A DNA stretch of 64,000 nucleotides from an uncultured Ulvibacter sp. (lineage in GTDB: Bacteria; Bacteroidota; Bacteroidia; Flavobacteriales; Flavobacteriaceae). This document shows positions 61,834 through 64,000 of the stretch, in pieces; the stretch's first letter is position 1, and every line of letters begins with the position of its first letter. The position numbers were made by a program, and so were the translations under genes. Location: positions 33,527 through 97,526 of the forward strand of contig CAJXZB010000008.1 in the NCBI GenBank assembly GCA_913063405.1, written 5' to 3'. The notes under the pieces are model-generated. The model was not told where the DNA came from. It did not search any database and worked only from the letters and a program-made list of their open reading frames with translations.

Positions 61834-62413
61834 ATATCGCTATTTACCCTGGAATCTACAAAACCTGAACATAAACTAAGTGATGATGAATTAATAGTAA
61901 GAGTTTTGGGGTCAAACGATACCCATTCGTTTGCTATTCTCTATGATCGTTATGCTCAAATTGTATTTAATAAGCGCATAAGTTTTTCGAAATCAAAAGA
62001 AGAGGCAGAAGACTTAACCCATGATATTTTTGTCTTGCTTTTTGCAAAGCTTAGAACATACCAGCGGAGATCCAAATTCTCGACCTGGTTATACTCTTTC
62101 GTTTACAATTATTGTGTCAATTATGTCCAAAGGACACTTAAAAAAAAGAATGAAAAATTTGTCGTTATGGATGATGTTCATAAATACGCGGAAGAAGAAG
62201 TTCCAGATGAAAAAATATATGAGTTAAGATCAGATTTGTTGCAATTTGCGTTGAAAAAGTTAAAGCCAGATGACAGGAGGATTTTACTAATGAAATACCA
62301 AGACGATATATCTGTAAAGGATATAATGGATACTCTTGAATTGGGTGCAAGTGCGTAAAATGAGACTTAAACGTGCCAAGGTGAAATTAATAACTATATA
62401 TAATAAGCTATAG
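61834..62413 (+). pseudogene. ECF-type sigma factor gene with a lost start codon and a frameshift in region 4
   Basis: In frame with the 150-aa ORF, translation can be followed upstream to SLFTLESTKPEHKLSDDELIVRVLGSNDTHSFAILYDRYAQIVFNK, a normal sigma-70 region 2 start, but there is no ATG/GTG/TTG at that end; ATA at 61834 stands 6 bases after AAGGA, where an ATG would be expected. Region 2 (AEDLTHDIFVLLFAKL, TWLYSFVYNYCVNY) and region 4 (LKPDDRRILLMKYQDDISVKDIMDTLELGASA) are recognisable. A TAA at 62356 interrupts region 4, and KMRLKRAKVKLITIYNKL continues one frame over to 62413. The ORF track TTG start at 61906 would drop the N-terminus. Pseudogene or sequence error. Confidence 0.8.
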
Positions 62414-62414
62414 A

Positions 62415-62597
62415 ATGGAGAACCCTTTCAAAAAAATCCTGCGGGATGAAAAACTCTCTTTAATTGTGAAATCTAAAGTGATGCAAGATGTAGAAAGACT
62501 TAAACTAGTAATTGATTTTGCAGATTTATTTGCAGTGAAGCATCCAAGTGTATTAAACGATATTTTAAAAACTACTAGAAATAAGATTAAAAACTAA
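62415..62597 (+). CDS. Small charged protein downstream of the sigma-factor gene
   Basis: The 60-aa protein MENPFKKILRDEKLSLIVKSKVMQDVERLKLVIDFADLFAVKH... is helical and charged, and ends in a basic tail. There is no signal or membrane segment. I do not recognise a family; the position one base after the (restored) sigma-factor stop suggests translational coupling and perhaps a regulatory role. It is followed by the MscS gene after 7 bases. Confidence 0.6.
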   Translation: MENPFKKILRDEKLSLIVKSKVMQDVERLKLVIDFADLFAVKHPSVLNDILKTTRNKIKN

Positions 62598-62604
62598 ATA
62601 AACC

Positions 62605-63414
62605 ATGGAAAGATTTTTAGAATTAAAACCCTTTGAGAATTTGTTGAATGAATTAAGTTCCTTTTTACCCAAACTATTGGGAGCGATAGCCTTATTCATT
62701 ATTGCTTTTGTACTCTTAAAACTTATTTTATTTGTTGTAAGGAAGTCTTTAAAAATAACTAAAGTTGATCTATTCGTTGCGAAAGTATTTGAGAAGGGTG
62801 AAATATTTAACACTTCAATTAAGATCCAACCAACACGAATAATTATTGCTTTTGTTAAGTGGTTTTTAATCTTGGTTTTGGTAATAATTGGAGCATATTT
62901 AATAGGATTAACAATGGTTTCGAATGAAGTGGGTAAAATAGTTAGTTATCTCCCTCAGGTTTTTAGCGCGTTTGTAATTTTTGGATTTGGTGTTTATCTA
63001 GCGACTGTTTTAAGTAAATCTACAAAAACGATGCTGGATACCTTTGACCTAAACGGCTCTAAGCTTATCAGTCGGATTGTATTTTATCTTGTATTCCTAA
63101 TAGTAACAATTATTGCGTTGAATCAGGCTGGGGTTAATACAATGGTTATTACTGATAATCTGTCAATTATACTTGGTGCTTTGTTAGCTTCATTTGCTCT
63201 TGGTTTAGGGTTGGGATCCAAGGATGTTATTTCTAGATTGCTTTTTTTGTTTTATGCTAGGAAAAATTATCAGATTGGTCAATTAATCCGAATTGATGGA
63301 TTTGAAGGGAGAATTCTAACAATAGACAATATTTGTATGGTGGTAGAAAGTAATACCGAAAAAAGGGTGTATCCAATTAAAGAGGTTTCAAATAAATTGG
63401 TTGAACTTATTTAG
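62605..63414 (+). CDS. Mechanosensitive ion channel family protein (MscS)
   Basis: The 269-aa protein has about four membrane segments (LLGAIALFIIAFVLLKLILFVV, FVKWFLILVLVIIGAYLIGL, FSAFVIFGFGVYLATVL, ISRIVFYLVFLIVTIIALNQAG) and a pore-like helix (SIILGALLASFALGLGLGSKDVISRLLFLFYARKNYQIGQLIRIDGFEGRI) joined to the MscS beta domain. It is short, lacking a long C-terminal vestibule. It probably releases osmotic pressure, but channel activity is inferred from the family. It lies in one run with the sigma-factor and 60-aa genes. Confidence 0.85.
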   Translation: MERFLELKPFENLLNELSSFLPKLLGAIALFIIAFVLLKLILFVVRKSLKITKVDLFVAKVFEKGEIFNTSIKIQPTRIIIAFVKWFLILVLVIIGAYLIGLTMVSNEVGKIVSYLPQVFSAFVIFGFGVYLATVLSKSTKTMLDTFDLNGSKLISRIVFYLVFLIVTIIALNQAGVNTMVITDNLSIILGALLASFALGLGLGSKDVISRLLFLFYARKNYQIGQLIRIDGFEGRILTIDNICMVVESNTEKRVYPIKEVSNKLVELI

Positions 63415-63446
63415 ACATGAATCATCTCGATCTTAATCCATTTTAA

Positions 63447-63475
63447 TGTGACCTAAATACATTTTATGGGTCACA
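63447..63475. repeat. Inverted repeat TGTGACC-N15-GGTCACA
   Basis: Seven-base arms flank a 15-base AT-rich centre, between the MscS gene and the 45-codon ORF. It could be an operator or a leader hairpin; no T tract follows. Confidence 0.45.
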
Positions 63476-63496
63476 CTAGAAAAGGAAGCTATCAAG

Positions 63497-63634
63497 ATGA
63501 TTATTGTTTTTATTGTAATTCAGCTATTTGCACTGTTAATTATTGGTTTAATGTTGATGAATTCTAGGAGAGAAAGAAAAATAATAAAAAAAGACCTAAT
63601 AATTGGTAATCAAGCAGCGAAGATAGTGAAGTGA
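63497..63634 (+). CDS. 45-residue single-pass membrane peptide
   Basis: ATG 63497 to TGA 63634 encodes MIIVFIVIQLFALLIIGLMLM followed by a basic tail (NSRRERKIIKKDLIIGNQAAKIVK). An AAGGAAG ribosome-binding site lies 8 bases upstream. This is below the ORF track limit. The short basic-tail topology suits an inner-membrane peptide. Function unknown; the nearby MscS gene and the transposase are its only neighbours. Confidence 0.55.
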   Translation: MIIVFIVIQLFALLIIGLMLMNSRRERKIIKKDLIIGNQAAKIVK

Positions 63635-63646
63635 TTTAAACTTTTT

Positions 63647-64000
63647 TCAGTTCTCTCTTTTGAATTTTTTAACAGCTATAATGATGAGTGACAGGTAATT
63701 AAGCCCTAACCAACTAGCTATGGTAGTATCAAACCTATTGAGCAGCGACCTATAGCTATCCATCCAAGCATTTGTTCTCTCTATTGCATATCTTTCATTG
63801 TAGAGTTCTTGGTCGAAATATTCATCTCTGTCTAAGTCTCCATTACGTTTATTGAAACATACATTTGCATTAATATCCTTTTTATCACATGAGTTTCTAA
63901 AGTCCTTGGCGTCAAAGCCTGCATCTGCATTGAGAAATAACCCTCCTATAGGAATATTAGCATCTTCCAATGTTGCTGTTACCACCTCGAATTGTACCTC
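63647..64000 (-). mobile_element. IS5-like transposase, C-terminal part, cut by the window edge
   Basis: The minus-strand ORF is open to the window end. It reads LNADAGFDAKDFRNSCDKKDINANVCFNKRNGD, then ELYNERYAIERTNAWMDSYRSLLNRFDTTIASWLGLNYLSLIIIAVKKF, which is the C-terminal half of the DDE domain of the IS5 family (DAGFD aspartate, then the ERxxxW glutamate-helix region). Its N-terminus and both inverted repeats are outside or not visible, so whether it is a complete element cannot be told. Confidence 0.8.

Noticed and set aside
1-64000. CRISPR array, prophage, defence system, rRNA operon or biosynthetic gene cluster
   Set aside because: No regular spaced repeats, phage structural genes, restriction or toxin-antitoxin genes, rRNA or large synthase genes were recognised in the window.

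Overview
The window is chromosomal DNA from a low-GC member of Bacteroidota, almost certainly family Flavobacteriaceae; the genus cannot be told from the sequence. The evidence is the gene repertoire (GldI, DUF5606, DUF5683, DUF3810, OstA-like protein, tandem DUF368 proteins, WbqC, cargo with type IX secretion sorting domains), lipoproteins with typical lipoboxes, and repeated Bacteroidota -7 promoter boxes (TAnnTTTG) a short distance ahead of start codons. Most of the window is core genome. The only mobile element seen is a piece of an IS5-like transposase at the right edge.

Layout. 1-7 kb: end of a sugar/LPS kinase-like gene, dapD, ruvX-def, DUF5606, mazG, a methyltransferase and a DUF349 protein. 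6.7-14 kb (minus): two adjacent DUF368 (PopT-type) membrane proteins overlapping aroE, a TPR protein, a class III aminotransferase and an OstA/LptA-like protein. 14-24 kb: the rsh-fur-purA operon, an rRNA/tRNA methyltransferase and an M48 protease, interspersed with three decayed genes for type IX secreted proteins. 24-35 kb: cspA, VF530, a flavin monooxygenase, a YitT gene behind what looks like a leader-peptide attenuator, two large amidohydrolase-family proteins, DUF3810, pepD and a BON-LysM protein. 35-43 kb: a cyclophilin-FKBP lipoprotein, gldI, an NrnA-like DHH phosphoesterase, a frameshifted phoD-like gene, ndk, a dciA-lipoprotein-recF group, a TPR protein and ribH. 43-54 kb: mutL, two rhomboid proteases, an EEP phosphatase, then the minus-strand run parA-parB-DUF5683-dapB-lepB-wbqC. 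53-61 kb: a dienoyl-CoA-reductase-like SDR and a tightly overlapping operon (udk, ftsB/divIC-like, methylmalonyl-CoA mutase small subunit, a lipoprotein, large subunit, GNAT), then a cytochrome c and a PQQ-type sugar dehydrogenase. 61.6-64 kb: tRNA-Pro(TGG), a damaged sigma-factor gene followed by a 60-aa protein, an MscS channel, a 45-aa membrane peptide and the transposase.

The most unusual signals are the yitT leader (a 26-codon ORF, an 8-bp antiterminator pairing and a 13-bp terminator ending about 10 bases before the yitT start), preceded by a second short ORF/terminator unit; the accumulation of broken genes in secreted or regulatory functions (three type IX cargo genes, phoD, a sigma factor) while every housekeeping gene is intact; amidohydrolase domains that lack the HxH metal motif next to one that keeps it; and a lipoprotein gene wedged with 8-bp overlaps between the two methylmalonyl-CoA mutase subunit genes. 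No CRISPR array, prophage, defence island or rRNA operon was seen.
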